A DNA stretch of 64,000 bases, taken from Micromonospora lupini str. Lupac 08 (GTDB lineage Bacteria; Actinomycetota; Actinomycetes; Mycobacteriales; Micromonosporaceae). A program made the position numbers and the translations under genes. Under the pieces are notes generated by a model, which was given only the letters and a program-made list of their open reading frames with translations, was not told where the DNA came from and ran no database searches. The number at the start of each line of letters is the position of its first letter. Position 1 is the stretch's first letter. Positions 1 through 8,139 of this stretch are shown here, in pieces. Location: NCBI RefSeq assembly GCF_000297395.2, contig NZ_HF570108.1, positions 4,148,054 to 4,212,053 of the forward strand. The letters run 5' to 3'.

Positions 1-2
1 TG

Positions 3-431
3 GCGCTCTACGGCACGACCTCGGGCGAGCCACCCCGACGCGCGCTGCGCGAGCAGGCGACCGCCCGGGCCGCGATCCACGCCATGCTGCGCGCCACCGC
101 TGATGAGATCACCCGCTCGGCGAAGCCGCACTACTGCATGCTCGTCCTGGCCGCGCCCACCGGAGCGGCGGAGAACCATGCGGTCCGGGAGTTCCTCGCC
201 GACGGACGGCGTGGCCAGCACAGTGCCATCAAGGACCGGCTTGCGCGCGGGGTCACCGACGGCGAGTTCACCACGTCGTCCGTCGAGCTCGACGCTCTCG
301 CCCGCTACTACGCCACTGTGGTGCAGGGCATGTCCGTGCAGGCGCGCGACGGCGCCACCCGCGCGGAGTTGGAAGCGGTCATCACCTGCGCGATGGCGGC
401 GTGGGACGTACTGACCTCCACCCACCCGTAG
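3..431 (+). CDS. TetR/AcrR family regulator, C-terminal part (5' end outside window)
   Basis: The reading frame is open from the first bases of the window to a TAG stop, giving about 142 residues with no N-terminus. The all-helical sequence contains 'YYATVVQGMSVQARDGAT', a segment typical of the ligand-binding C-terminal domain of TetR/AcrR repressors. The DNA-binding helix-turn-helix should lie just upstream of base 1. ATG codons inside the frame (for example at 84) are internal methionines, not starts. The target gene cannot be deduced. The gene downstream has its own promoter and operator, so a functional link is not implied. Confidence 0.75.
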   Translation, partial: ALYGTTSGEPPRRALREQATARAAIHAMLRATADEITRSAKPHYCMLVLAAPTGAAENHAVREFLADGRRGQHSAIKDRLARGVTDGEFTTSSVELDALARYYATVVQGMSVQARDGATRAELEAVITCAMAAWDVLTSTHP

Positions 432-534
432 CACGCCCAGGAATCCCCGACCGAGATCCGGATCCCCCGCCCATCAGCAGTAGGCGGTGCCGTCACGTGA
501 TCACTGCGCCAGGAAACCGCTTACCAGAGGGCTA

Positions 535-564
535 TTGACGGTCATCGTTGGGTCTCAGTAGCGT
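535..564 (+). promoter_or_regulatory. Predicted sigma70-type promoter of the ThuA/PKD gene
   Basis: TTGACG (535-540) and TAGCGT (559-564) are spaced by 18 bp, a good match to an actinobacterial housekeeping promoter. The start codon at 622 lies about 50 bases beyond the expected transcription start. The rest of 432-534 shows no recognisable feature. Confidence 0.5.
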
Positions 565-578
565 GATGCGGGCAGCGA

Positions 579-590
579 GAAAGCGCTTTC
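579..590. promoter_or_regulatory. LacI-family operator palindrome GAAAGCGCTTTC
   Basis: GAAAGCGCTTTC is a perfect 12-bp palindrome with the central CG typical of LacI-family sugar repressor operators in actinobacteria. It lies just downstream of the predicted -10 and upstream of the start codon, where a bound repressor would block transcription. The cognate regulator is not obvious. It resembles but is not identical to the operators near the LacI gene at 22202. Confidence 0.55.
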
Positions 591-621
591 CGACCCTCAC
601 CGTCCGACAGGGAGCGCCCCC

Positions 622-3600
622 ATGCCCAAACACCTGCGCGCGTTCTGCCTCATCCTGCTCACCGTCGCCACCGTGCTGAGCACCACCACCGCCCTGCCCG
701 CCGAGGCCGCACCCCGCTTCCGGGTGCTGGTCTTCTCCAAGATCACCAACTTCTACCACGACTCGATCCCGGCCGGCGTCGCCGCGATCCAGCAGCTCGG
801 CGCCACCCACAACTTCGAGGTCGTCGCCACCACCGACGCGGCCGCGTTCACCGACGCCAACCTCGCCACCTTCGACGCCCTGGTCTTCAACAACACCAAC
901 TCCACGCCCGCCTCGGGGGACCTGCTCAACGCCAGTCAGCGCGCGGCGTTGCAGACGTTCATCCGCATCGGCGGCGGGTGGGCCGGCCTGCACGCCGCCT
1001 CGGCAAGCGAACGCGACTGGCCGTGGTACGAGGGCCTGGTCGGCACCATCTTCGACTACCACCCCGACTTCTCGGCCACCGGCGGCACGTACCCGGGTCG
1101 GGTCAAGGTCCTCGACCGCGCCCACCCCTCCACCCGCAACCTCCCGGAGCTGTGGGAGCAGAGCGAGGAGTGGTACAACTGGCGGACCAACCCGACCGGC
1201 AACGTGCACACCCTCGCGCAGATCAAGGTGCGCGACGGGATCAGCGGGATGGACGAGGGCGTCGACCACGCGTACTCCTGGTGCCAGCGCTACGACGGCG
1301 GCCGGTCCTGGTTCACCGCCGGCGGGCACGCCAGCTCCCGGTTCAGCGAGCCGGCGTTCCTGGAGCATCTGCGCTACGGCATCGAGTGGGCCGCCGGCGC
1401 GGTCGCCGGCGACTGCTCCGCCACCGAGACCGGGAACTTCGAACGGGTGGGTCTGGTCACCGAGAACCTGGCCGACCCCTTCGAACTGGCAGTCGCCCCG
1501 GACCGGAAGGTCTACTACATCCAGCGCACCGGCGCGCTGAAGGTGGTCGACTCCGACACGCTCCAGGTCACCACACTGCTGGACCTCGCCTACACCTCGG
1601 CGATGACCGACCAGTCCGACGGGCTGCTCGGGATGACCCTGGACCGCAACTTCGCCAGCAACGGCTGGGTCTACCTGCTCTGGTCGGACAAGACCCTCAA
1701 ACAGCTCAACCTCTCCCGGTTCACGGTCGCCAACAACAGCGTCGCACTCTCCTCGGAGAAGCGGCTGCTGACCGTTCCGACGTACCGCGGTGTGGGTCGG
1801 GCCAACTCGCACATGGGCGGCTCGCTGGCCATGGACGCGGCCGGGCGCCTGTACGCCGCGATCGGGGACAACACCGACCCGTTCGCCTCCAGCGGCTATA
1901 CCCCCATCGACGAGCATGCCGGGCGGGCCGCGTGGGACGCGCAGGGCACCGCCGGCAACACCAACGACCTGCGCGGCAAGATCCTGCGGATCACCCCGCA
2001 GGCCGACGGTACGTACACCGTGCCGAGCGGCAACCTCTTCCCCGCCGGCACCGCGAAGACCCGGCCGGAGATCTACGCGATGGGCATGCGCAACCCGTTC
2101 CGGATCACCATCGAGCCGCAGACGAACGCCGTGCTGGTCGGTGACTACGGCCCGGACGCCCGCGCGGCCGACCCCAACCGAGGTCCGGAGGGGACTGTCG
2201 AGTTCAACCGGATCACCGCCGCCGGCAACTACGGTTGGCCGTACTGCGTGGGCAACAACATCCCGTTCACCGACTACAACTTCGCCACCAGCACGTCCGG
2301 GGCGAAGTTCACCTGCGCGGCGCCGACGAACAACTCCCCCAACAACACCGGCCTGACCACCCTGCCGGCGGCGAAGTCGGCGCTGGTCTGGTACGCGTAC
2401 TCCGCCTCCGCCCAGTTCCCGGAGGTGGGCACCGGGGGTGGCGGCCCGATGAGCGGGCCGGTGTACGACTACGACCCGGCCAACACACGCACCACGAAGT
2501 TCCCGGAGTACTTCGACGGCAAGTGGATCACGTACGAGTTCACCCGCAAATGGTTCAAGACACTCTCGATCCACAAGACCGCGCAGACCTTCACCAACTC
2601 GCGCTTCGGTCCGACCGCCGTGGGCGACCTCCAGTCGATCAACGGAATCTTCGACACCATGAGCTGGATCCAACCCTTCGAGGCGGAGTTCGGCCCGGAC
2701 GGCTCGCTCTACGTCATCGACTTCGGTGAGGGCACCGGCAGCGGTCGCGGCGGCAGCAACGCCGGCGCCGGCATCTACCGCATCGACTACGTGGCCAACG
2801 GCCGGCCGCCGACCGCGAAGGTCGCCACCACCCCGGACAGCGGGCGTACGCCGCTGGCGGTGTCGTTCTCCTCGGCCGGCACGGCGGCCGGGGACGGCTC
2901 GGCACTCAGCTACGCCTGGGACTTCACCAACGACGGCACCACCGACTCCACCGCGGCCAACCCGAGCCACACCTACGCGACGGCCGGGAAGTTCACCGCC
3001 CGGCTGACCGTGCGCAACAGCGGCAACGGGCTGACCGCCAGCGCCGTCACCGACGTGGTGGTCGGCAACACCCGGCCCACGGTGACCATCACCGTGCCCG
3101 ACGGCGGGTTCTTCGACTTCGGCGACAAGATCCCGTACACGGTGACCGTCACCGACCCGGAGGACACCACCATCGACTGCGCCAAGGTGACAGTCCAGAC
3201 CCAGCTCGGCCACGACACGCACGCCCACCCGCTGGACGTCTACACCGGCTGCTCGGGGCTCCTCGCCACCGAGGCGGACGCCGGTGACGGCCACGGGCCG
3301 GGGCAGAACCTCTACACGGTCGTCACCGCGCAGTACACCGACGGCGGCGCGGCCGGCGGCGTACCGGCCCTGACCGGCTCGACCCGGGCGCAACTGCAAC
3401 CCAAGAGCAAGGAGGCCGAGCACTTCAGCGCCCAGTCCGGCCTCACCGTGAACGACCGGGCCACCGCCCGCGCCGGCAAGCGGCTCGGCGACGTCGACCA
3501 CAACGACTGGGCATCGTACGGGCCGGTGGATTTGCGCAACGTCGGCTCGGTGACGCTCGGGGTCACGAACGGCGGGCTCGGCGGCGCCATCGAGCTGCGC

Positions 3601-4086
3601 ACCGGCTCACCGACCGGCACCCTGATCGGCACGGCCACCATCACCCCGACCGGCGGGTGGGACAACCTGGTCTCGCCCACCGTCACGCTTACCAACAAAC
3701 CCGCCGGCACGACAGTCCTGTACGCCCGGTTCGTCAACGCCGCCCAGGTCGGCGGCACCCCGGACCTGCTCTCACTGGACTGGCTGCGGTTCAACGGCGC
3801 CGGCGTCAAGCAGGAACCGGGCGGGACGCTGTCGCTGGCGGCCAACCCGGCCAGTGGCGCCGCGCCGCTGACCACCACGCTGACGGCCACCGCGACGGCA
3901 CCCGCCGGGCAGAGCATCACCGACTACGCGTGGGACTTCGGCGACAACAGCGCCGTCACGCACGGAGCGACGCTGCGGTCGACGAGTCACAGCTACGCGC
4001 GCAAGGGGACCTTCACCGCCCGGGTGACGACCACCTACACCAGCGGAGAGACCCGCTCGCTCAACCTGACCGTCACGGTCACCTGA
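622..4086 (+). CDS. Secreted ThuA / PQQ-type sugar dehydrogenase / PKD multidomain protein
   Basis: 1154 residues. The ATG is preceded by a GGGAG ribosome site and encodes a Sec signal peptide (hydrophobic stretch, cleavage near 'AEAAPRF'). Residues about 30-245 form a ThuA-like (trehalose-utilisation) domain with 'GGGWAGLHAASASE'. Residues about 270-730 resemble the glucose/sorbosone dehydrogenase beta-propeller ('GLLGMTLDRNF', 'GMRNPFRI'). A PKD domain follows (about 745-815, 'YAWDFTNDGT'), then a carbohydrate-binding-like beta-domain (about 935-1060) and a C-terminal PKD domain ('YAWDFGDNS'). This architecture is common in secreted actinobacterial proteins thought to act on carbohydrates, but the reaction is not established. 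Regulation by a LacI-type repressor is suggested by the operator at 579-590. Confidence 0.85.
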   Translation: MPKHLRAFCLILLTVATVLSTTTALPAEAAPRFRVLVFSKITNFYHDSIPAGVAAIQQLGATHNFEVVATTDAAAFTDANLATFDALVFNNTNSTPASGDLLNASQRAALQTFIRIGGGWAGLHAASASERDWPWYEGLVGTIFDYHPDFSATGGTYPGRVKVLDRAHPSTRNLPELWEQSEEWYNWRTNPTGNVHTLAQIKVRDGISGMDEGVDHAYSWCQRYDGGRSWFTAGGHASSRFSEPAFLEHLRYGIEWAAGAVAGDCSATETGNFERVGLVTENLADPFELAVAPDRKVYYIQRTGALKVVDSDTLQVTTLLDLAYTSAMTDQSDGLLGMTLDRNFASNGWVYLLWSDKTLKQLNLSRFTVANNSVALSSEKRLLTVPTYRGVGRANSHMGGSLAMDAAGRLYAAIGDNTDPFASSGYTPIDEHAGRAAWDAQGTAGNTNDLRGKILRITPQADGTYTVPSGNLFPAGTAKTRPEIYAMGMRNPFRITIEPQTNAVLVGDYGPDARAADPNRGPEGTVEFNRITAAGNYGWPYCVGNNIPFTDYNFATSTSGAKFTCAAPTNNSPNNTGLTTLPAAKSALVWYAYSASAQFPEVGTGGGGPMSGPVYDYDPANTRTTKFPEYFDGKWITYEFTRKWFKTLSIHKTAQTFTNSRFGPTAVGDLQSINGIFDTMSWIQPFEAEFGPDGSLYVIDFGEGTGSGRGGSNAGAGIYRIDYVANGRPPTAKVATTPDSGRTPLAVSFSSAGTAAGDGSALSYAWDFTNDGTTDSTAANPSHTYATAGKFTARLTVRNSGNGLTASAVTDVVVGNTRPTVTITVPDGGFFDFGDKIPYTVTVTDPEDTTIDCAKVTVQTQLGHDTHAHPLDVYTGCSGLLATEADAGDGHGPGQNLYTVVTAQYTDGGAAGGVPALTGSTRAQLQPKSKEAEHFSAQSGLTVNDRATARAGKRLGDVDHNDWASYGPVDLRNVGSVTLGVTNGGLGGAIELRTGSPTGTLIGTATITPTGGWDNLVSPTVTLTNKPAGTTVLYARFVNAAQVGGTPDLLSLDWLRFNGAGVKQEPGGTLSLAANPASGAAPLTTTLTATATAPAGQSITDYAWDFGDNSAVTHGATLRSTSHSYARKGTFTARVTTTYTSGETRSLNLTVTVT

Positions 4087-4095
4087 CCGCGGATC

Positions 4096-4127
4096 GGTGG
4101 CGGGCGGGGTCCCAACCGCCCGCCACC
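4096..4127 (+). terminator. Hairpin terminator after the ThuA/PKD gene
   Basis: A perfect 12-bp inverted repeat (GGTGGCGGGCGG / CCGCCCGCCACC) with an 8-nt loop starts 9 bp after the stop codon. There is no U-tract, as is usual in actinobacteria. Confidence 0.65.
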
Positions 4128-4140
4128 AAGCTGGCAGCCT

Positions 4141-4189
4141 CAATCTTGGACACTTTCCGTCATCGGCTGACGGAAAGTGTCCAAGATTG
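4141..4189. repeat. Perfect 22-bp inverted repeat with 5-nt loop
   Basis: The arms at 4141-4162 and 4168-4189 are perfectly complementary around the loop TCGGC. Each arm contains the less GC-rich core TTGGACACTTTCCGTCA. It lies directly behind the shorter GC-rich hairpin at 4096-4127. The arm length and its composition, unlike the surrounding sequence, suggest a dispersed palindromic element as well as a possible backup terminator. Confidence 0.7.
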
Positions 4190-4287
4190 CAGATACCTGA
4201 GCGAACCGCCGGACGAAGCCCAGTGCTGTGACATAGCGCCCACACTGAGGGCCAACGAGACCGACAGCCAATCCCTACAGTCGGGCC

Positions 4288-4824
4288 ATGAGCACCGACG
4301 AAGGCGTGCGGGCCTGGCTCCGCCGGCAGGGCGCGGAGGAGATCGCGCATCCCGGCGGGAACCTGTACGCCCACCTGTGTCGTGTCAGCGAACGACTTGC
4401 CCTGCTCGGCTGCGACAGTGACGTGCAGGCGGCGGGCCTCACCCACGCCGCCTACGGCACCGACGGTTTCGATCTCGCTCTGCTTGATCCGGCCGATCGT
4501 GCAGTGTTGCGGGATCTGATTGGCGCCGATGCCGAGGAACTGGTCTATCTGTACGGCGCCTGCGACCGTCGGCGTAGCTGGCGGGAGCTGGCCAGGACCG
4601 GCCAGGTGTTCGACCGATTCACAGATCAGGTGCGAACGCCGAACACGGCTCAGCTTCGGTCTCTCGTGGACCTGAGCATCGTCAACGAACTGGACGTCAT
4701 CGAGCAGGATCCGGCCGTGGCGACCCGGCACGGCGCCTACTTCCGCGAACTGTTCGCCTCCTGGGCACCACTGGCCGGTGAGCAGGTCATCCGCGATGCG
4801 CAGCGGGTACTGCGCCGTGACTGA
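4288..4824 (+). CDS. DUF6817-like protein
   Basis: 178 residues, all-helical, no signal peptide or membrane segment. The N-terminal part has a spaced histidine pattern ('AHPGGNLYAHLCRVSERL', then 'GLTHAAYGTDGF') reminiscent of HD-type metal-binding proteins and of the DUF6817 family, whose activity is unknown. The ATG follows a region with no strong ribosome site. Its 3' end overlaps the next gene by 8 bp (GTG at 4817), and that gene overlaps a cupin gene, so the three are probably one operon. Family assignment is from memory of the conserved motifs; the function is open. Confidence 0.65.
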   Translation: MSTDEGVRAWLRRQGAEEIAHPGGNLYAHLCRVSERLALLGCDSDVQAAGLTHAAYGTDGFDLALLDPADRAVLRDLIGADAEELVYLYGACDRRRSWRELARTGQVFDRFTDQVRTPNTAQLRSLVDLSIVNELDVIEQDPAVATRHGAYFRELFASWAPLAGEQVIRDAQRVLRRD

Positions 4825-5248
4825 CGGTCGCACCCGCATACGTGCCGTCTACCCCGGCAGCTTCGATCCCTTCACTCCTGGGCATGCGAACGTGGTGAAC
4901 CGAGCACGCAGGATCTTCGACGAAGTGGTCGTGCTCGTCGCCGTCAACAGCTCCAAACATCCGGGACTCGGCGAAGAGGATCGAGCAGTCGCGGTCCGGG
5001 CAATTCTGCCTGCCGACTGGACCTCCGTCACTGTTGCGGCATGGAGTGGGTTGACCTCCACCTACTGCCGTCACCATGACATCGGAGTAATCGTCCGCGG
5101 CGTGCGGAACACGACCGACCTTCGGGCCGAGTATCAGCTTGCCGCAATGAACCAGTCGTTGGGGGTTCCCACCGTGTTTCTGCCCGCGCAGCCCGAACTG
5201 GCCGCACTGTCGTCGACAGTGGTTCGCACCAGGCTTTCGCCATGCTGA
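4817..5248 (+). CDS. CoaD-like cytidylyl/adenylyltransferase (pantetheine-phosphate adenylyltransferase paralogue)
   Basis: 143 residues from a GTG start overlapping the preceding stop. The nucleotidyltransferase motifs are all visible: 'YPGSFDPFTPGH' (T/HxGH nucleotide site) at the N-terminus, 'RGVRNTTDLRAEYQLAAMNQSL' (matches the CoaD RGLR..TDFEYE..MA.MN segment), and 'LSSTVVR' (ISSTxxR signature). CoaD transfers AMP from ATP to 4'-phosphopantetheine in coenzyme A synthesis. This protein stops soon after the ISST motif and is somewhat shorter than the usual roughly 160 residues, so the C-terminal helix is missing. The setting (DUF6817-like gene before, cupin after) is not that of a housekeeping coaD, so this may be a paralogue with another acceptor. 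Confidence 0.75.
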   Translation: MTDGRTRIRAVYPGSFDPFTPGHANVVNRARRIFDEVVVLVAVNSSKHPGLGEEDRAVAVRAILPADWTSVTVAAWSGLTSTYCRHHDIGVIVRGVRNTTDLRAEYQLAAMNQSLGVPTVFLPAQPELAALSSTVVRTRLSPC

Positions 5249-5586
5249 TCATCGAAGGCGCGGGGCGGTGGACCGCGCCCGCCGGAGCCGCCAACGACTG
5301 GGTCGAACAGCTGAGAACGCCGGACCTGTCGGTGGGGACGTACTGCATCCCGGCGGGCGGTCTCGACGATCAGAGCCCGCACACCGAGGATGAGATCTAC
5401 GTGGTCACCGCGGGACGGGCCCGGATCGTGACCCCGGACGGCGGGGCCGAGGTGGGGCCCGGTTCGGTGATCTTCGTACCGGCCGGCGAGGAGCACCGGT
5501 TCGTCGAGGTGACCGAGGACCTGGCGCTGCTGGTGGTGTTCGGCCCGGCGTACGGCTCGCGCGCTCCGGGTCGGCGAACCGAGTAG
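5242..5586 (+). CDS. Small cupin-domain protein
   Basis: 114 residues forming a single cupin barrel. Motif 1 is 'PHTEDEIYVVTAGRARI' and motif 2 'PGSVIFVPAGEEHRFVEV', supplying His/Glu/His ligands for a metal. The ATG overlaps the stop of the CoaD-like gene by 7 bp, which implies translational coupling. Small cupins may be isomerases, dioxygenases or sensors; the substrate cannot be told. Its fixed partnership with a nucleotidyltransferase-fold enzyme suggests it acts on the same small molecule. Confidence 0.75.
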   Translation: MLIIEGAGRWTAPAGAANDWVEQLRTPDLSVGTYCIPAGGLDDQSPHTEDEIYVVTAGRARIVTPDGGAEVGPGSVIFVPAGEEHRFVEVTEDLALLVVFGPAYGSRAPGRRTE

Positions 5587-5657
5587 GACGGCCGAGGTCG
5601 CCGAGCCATGGAACTGCTCGTGTTGGGCCTGCTCGAAACGATGGGTAGCCTGCCGGG

Positions 5658-6164
5658 ATGGCAAAGGTTGTCACCTACCTGGAGATGAACAACGCCGACG
5701 ACCTGCGACCCGGCAAGGTCGTGCCGGAACTTCTCCTCCGGCGCGTGGACGGTGGTCTGCCGCTCGTGCGTACCACCGTTGCTCAGGTCGGATCCCCGTA
5801 CGGGTGGCGGAGTGCGTCTCGCACGACCGACGAGTGGCGGGAGATGCTGCGGTGTCATCCGCTGCGCCAGTACTGGTTCATCACCCTGAGGGACGAGACC
5901 GTGGGCATCGCCGCGGTGGAGCCCCAGCCTGGCGGAGATGTGGAGATCACCGCTTTCGGGCTGCTGCCGGCACATGTCGGGAGGGGTCTCGGTGGCCATG
6001 CGCTGACGCTCACCATCCGCCAGGCCTGGGACAGTGCGGCAGTGGAGTCCCCGGCTGTCCGCAGGGTTTGGCTGCACACCTGCTCGTTCGACCACCCGAA
6101 CGCACTACGCAACTATCAGCGACGCGGCTTGACTGTCTACCGCACCGAGGTCGAAGCCGAGTGA
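5658..6164 (+). CDS. GNAT family N-acetyltransferase
   Basis: 168 residues. The acetyl-CoA binding motif A of the GNAT fold is visible as 'ITAFGLLPAHVGRGLGGHAL' (V-x-x-x-x-R/G-x-G-x-G/A), followed by 'RRVWLHTCSFDHPNALRNYQRRG', the usual 'D.PnAl..Y.r.GF' motif B. It likely acetylates an amine of a small molecule or protein. The frame starts at ATG 5658. It converges with the aminotransferase gene (22-bp gap), and no shared function is implied. Confidence 0.8.
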   Translation: MAKVVTYLEMNNADDLRPGKVVPELLLRRVDGGLPLVRTTVAQVGSPYGWRSASRTTDEWREMLRCHPLRQYWFITLRDETVGIAAVEPQPGGDVEITAFGLLPAHVGRGLGGHALTLTIRQAWDSAAVESPAVRRVWLHTCSFDHPNALRNYQRRGLTVYRTEVEAE

Positions 6165-6186
6165 TGCCGGGTGCCGCGCCGCCGCG

Positions 6187-7392
6187 CTACTGACGGTAGG
6201 TGGCCAGGAAGGTACGGATCCGGGAGACGGCGTCGTCAAGGACGTCCGTGGCGGCGAGGAAGACCAGGCGGAGGTGGTCTGGTGTGTCGAGGTTGAAGCC
6301 GGTGCCGTGGGAGATCAGGAGGTGCTGCTGTTCCAGGAGGTCGATCACCAGGCGCTCGTCATCGTGGATCTTGTGCACCTCGGGGTCGAGACGGGCGAAG
6401 AGGTAGAGGGCGCCGGCCGGCTTGACGCACTCGACGCCGGGGATGTCGACGAGGGACTTCCAGGCGTGGTCGCGTTGCTCCAGCAGGCGGCCTCCGGGGC
6501 GGGTCAGCTCCTCGATGCTCTGGTAGCCGCCGAGCGCGGTCTGGATGGCGTGCTGGGCCGGCACGTTCGGGCAGACACGCATGTTGGCGAGCAGCTGCAG
6601 CCCATCCAGGTAGTCCGAGTCGCTGCCGCTGAAGCCGCTGGTGGCGAGCCAGCCGGAGCGGAAGCCCGCAGCCCGGTAGGCCTTGGACAGGCCGCCCATG
6701 CTGACCACCGGCACGTCCGGCGCGAGGGCGGCGAGCGTGTGGTGCGTTGCTCCGTCGTACACGATCTTGTCGTAGATCTCGTCGGCGAAGATCAGCAGAT
6801 CATGCTTGCGGGCAAGCTCGATCATGCCGAGCAGCACCTCACGGGAGTATACCGCGCCGGTCGGGTTGTTCGGGTTGATCACCACGAGCGCGCGGGTGCG
6901 GTCGGTGATCCGGGACGCCAGGTGCTCCAGGTCCGGCGCCCAGCCCGCGCTCTCGTCACAGCGGTAGTGCACCGCGCGACCACTGCACAGGTTCACCGCG
7001 CCGGTCCAGAGCGGATAGTCCGGGCTCGGCACCAGCACCTCGTCGTCGGTGTCCAGCAGCGCCTGGAGCACCATCACGATCAGCTCGGAGACCCCGTTGC
7101 CGAGCAGTACGTCGTCCGGCTGCACGCCGGGCACGCCGAGAGTCTGGTAGTGCTGGGCCACCGCGACGCGGGCGGAGTAGATGCCTCGCGCGTCGCTGTA
7201 TCCCTGAGCGGCCACGATGTTCTGCACGACGTCGGCGACGATCGGCTCCGGCGTGGCCAGCCCCCACGGCGCCGGGTTGCCCAGATTCAGCTTGAGGATC
7301 CGGTGCCCGGCGGCCTCCAGCTCCTGCGCCCGGCGCAACACCGGGCCGCGGATGTCGTACCGGACACTCTTCAGCCGCTGCGCCTGCCGCAT
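6187..7392 (-). CDS. Pyridoxal-phosphate aminotransferase, class I/II (AlaT-like)
   Basis: 401 residues of fold-type I aminotransferase. Visible are the substrate/PLP region 'LNLGNPAPWG', the Asn motif 'VVINPNNPTGAVYSREVL', 'IFADEIYDKIVYDG' (Asp binding the pyridine nitrogen), and the Schiff-base lysine in 'MGGLSKAYRAAGFRSGW'. The length and the N-terminal 'RYDIRGPVLRRAQELEAAG' match the actinobacterial glutamate-pyruvate aminotransferase group (AlaT), which makes alanine from pyruvate and glutamate in the cytosol. The exact amino donor is inferred from similarity. The start ATG at 7392 opens this conserved N-terminal segment. Confidence 0.88.
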   Translation of the reverse strand: MRQAQRLKSVRYDIRGPVLRRAQELEAAGHRILKLNLGNPAPWGLATPEPIVADVVQNIVAAQGYSDARGIYSARVAVAQHYQTLGVPGVQPDDVLLGNGVSELIVMVLQALLDTDDEVLVPSPDYPLWTGAVNLCSGRAVHYRCDESAGWAPDLEHLASRITDRTRALVVINPNNPTGAVYSREVLLGMIELARKHDLLIFADEIYDKIVYDGATHHTLAALAPDVPVVSMGGLSKAYRAAGFRSGWLATSGFSGSDSDYLDGLQLLANMRVCPNVPAQHAIQTALGGYQSIEELTRPGGRLLEQRDHAWKSLVDIPGVECVKPAGALYLFARLDPEVHKIHDDERLVIDLLEQQHLLISHGTGFNLDTPDHLRLVFLAATDVLDDAVSRIRTFLATYRQ

Positions 7393-7514
7393 CGGACCCC
7401 CTCCGCGAAACGTCGTGTCTCCGATGACCGATGCTAGGGCGTTGCCCAGAAATGTTCACCGGGTGTGAGCAGTCAGGCGGCCGTGGCATTACGGGCGCGT
7501 GTGAGGATGCCTCC

Positions 7515-8138
7515 ATGGAACGGCCACTGAGTCGGCGCGCGGCCTCGGACGCGACAAGCGACCAGGGATGGCGGTACTTGCTGGGCGCGTTGCGTACGTC
7601 CGTTCCGGTCGGCTCACTGGTCCAGGCAACCGAGGTCGCGGCGCGCATGGTGGCGGCGTGCGGTAGCGACGCCGATGGGCACCTCCGCGTTGACATCCGG
7701 CCGGACCGGGTCGTCCTGACCCTGCAGTCGTTGGATCAGGCGGCGCTCACCGCTTGCGACATCGACCTCGCGCATCGGCTCTCCGCCGCCCTGCGGACCG
7801 TCGGGCTACGAACGGAGCCTGAGATTGGTACGGGAGCGCCCCGGTCGGTCCAGGTCGTGGAGATCGCCATCGACGCGCTCGACATCGCGGCGGTCCGGCC
7901 GTTCTGGAAGGCCGTGCTGGGCTATACCGACGAGGCCGGCGCCGACGGCCCCACGGATCCGATCGTCGACCCGGTCGGGCAGGGTCCGGCGATGTGGTTT
8001 CAGCAGATGGATCAGCCACGTCCGGACCGGAATCGCATCCACTTCGACATCTGTGTCCCGCACGACGAGGCACCACGGCGGATCCAAGCCGCGCTGACGG
8101 CTGGTGGCCGACTCGTATCCGCGGGCACTGTCTGGTGA
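7515..8138 (+). CDS. VOC-family / pterin-dehydratase-like protein, truncated at its 3' end
   Basis: 207 residues starting at ATG 7515. The N-terminal half ('LRVDIRPDRVVLTLQS', 'DIDLAHRLSAAL') resembles the pterin 4a-carbinolamine dehydratase-like module found in actinobacterial VOC proteins. The second half is a VOC (glyoxalase-fold) domain ('VQVVEIAIDALDIAAVRPFWKAV', 'NRIHFDICVPHDEAPRRI'). Intact relatives continue after 'GGRLVS' with a strand carrying a metal ligand ('..WVLADPEGNE..'). Here the frame runs into unrelated sequence ('AGTVW', stop), so roughly 25-30 residues are lost. The truncation coincides with the start of an MFS remnant, indicating a deletion junction near 8118-8140. Confidence 0.7.
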   Translation: MERPLSRRAASDATSDQGWRYLLGALRTSVPVGSLVQATEVAARMVAACGSDADGHLRVDIRPDRVVLTLQSLDQAALTACDIDLAHRLSAALRTVGLRTEPEIGTGAPRSVQVVEIAIDALDIAAVRPFWKAVLGYTDEAGADGPTDPIVDPVGQGPAMWFQQMDQPRPDRNRIHFDICVPHDEAPRRIQAALTAGGRLVSAGTVW

Positions 8139-8139
8139 G

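Noticed and set aside
532..3501. A 989-residue open frame on the minus strand
   Set aside because: It lies entirely antisense to the ThuA/PKD gene, is rich in Gly/Val/Arg with no recognisable domain, and results from GC-biased third positions.
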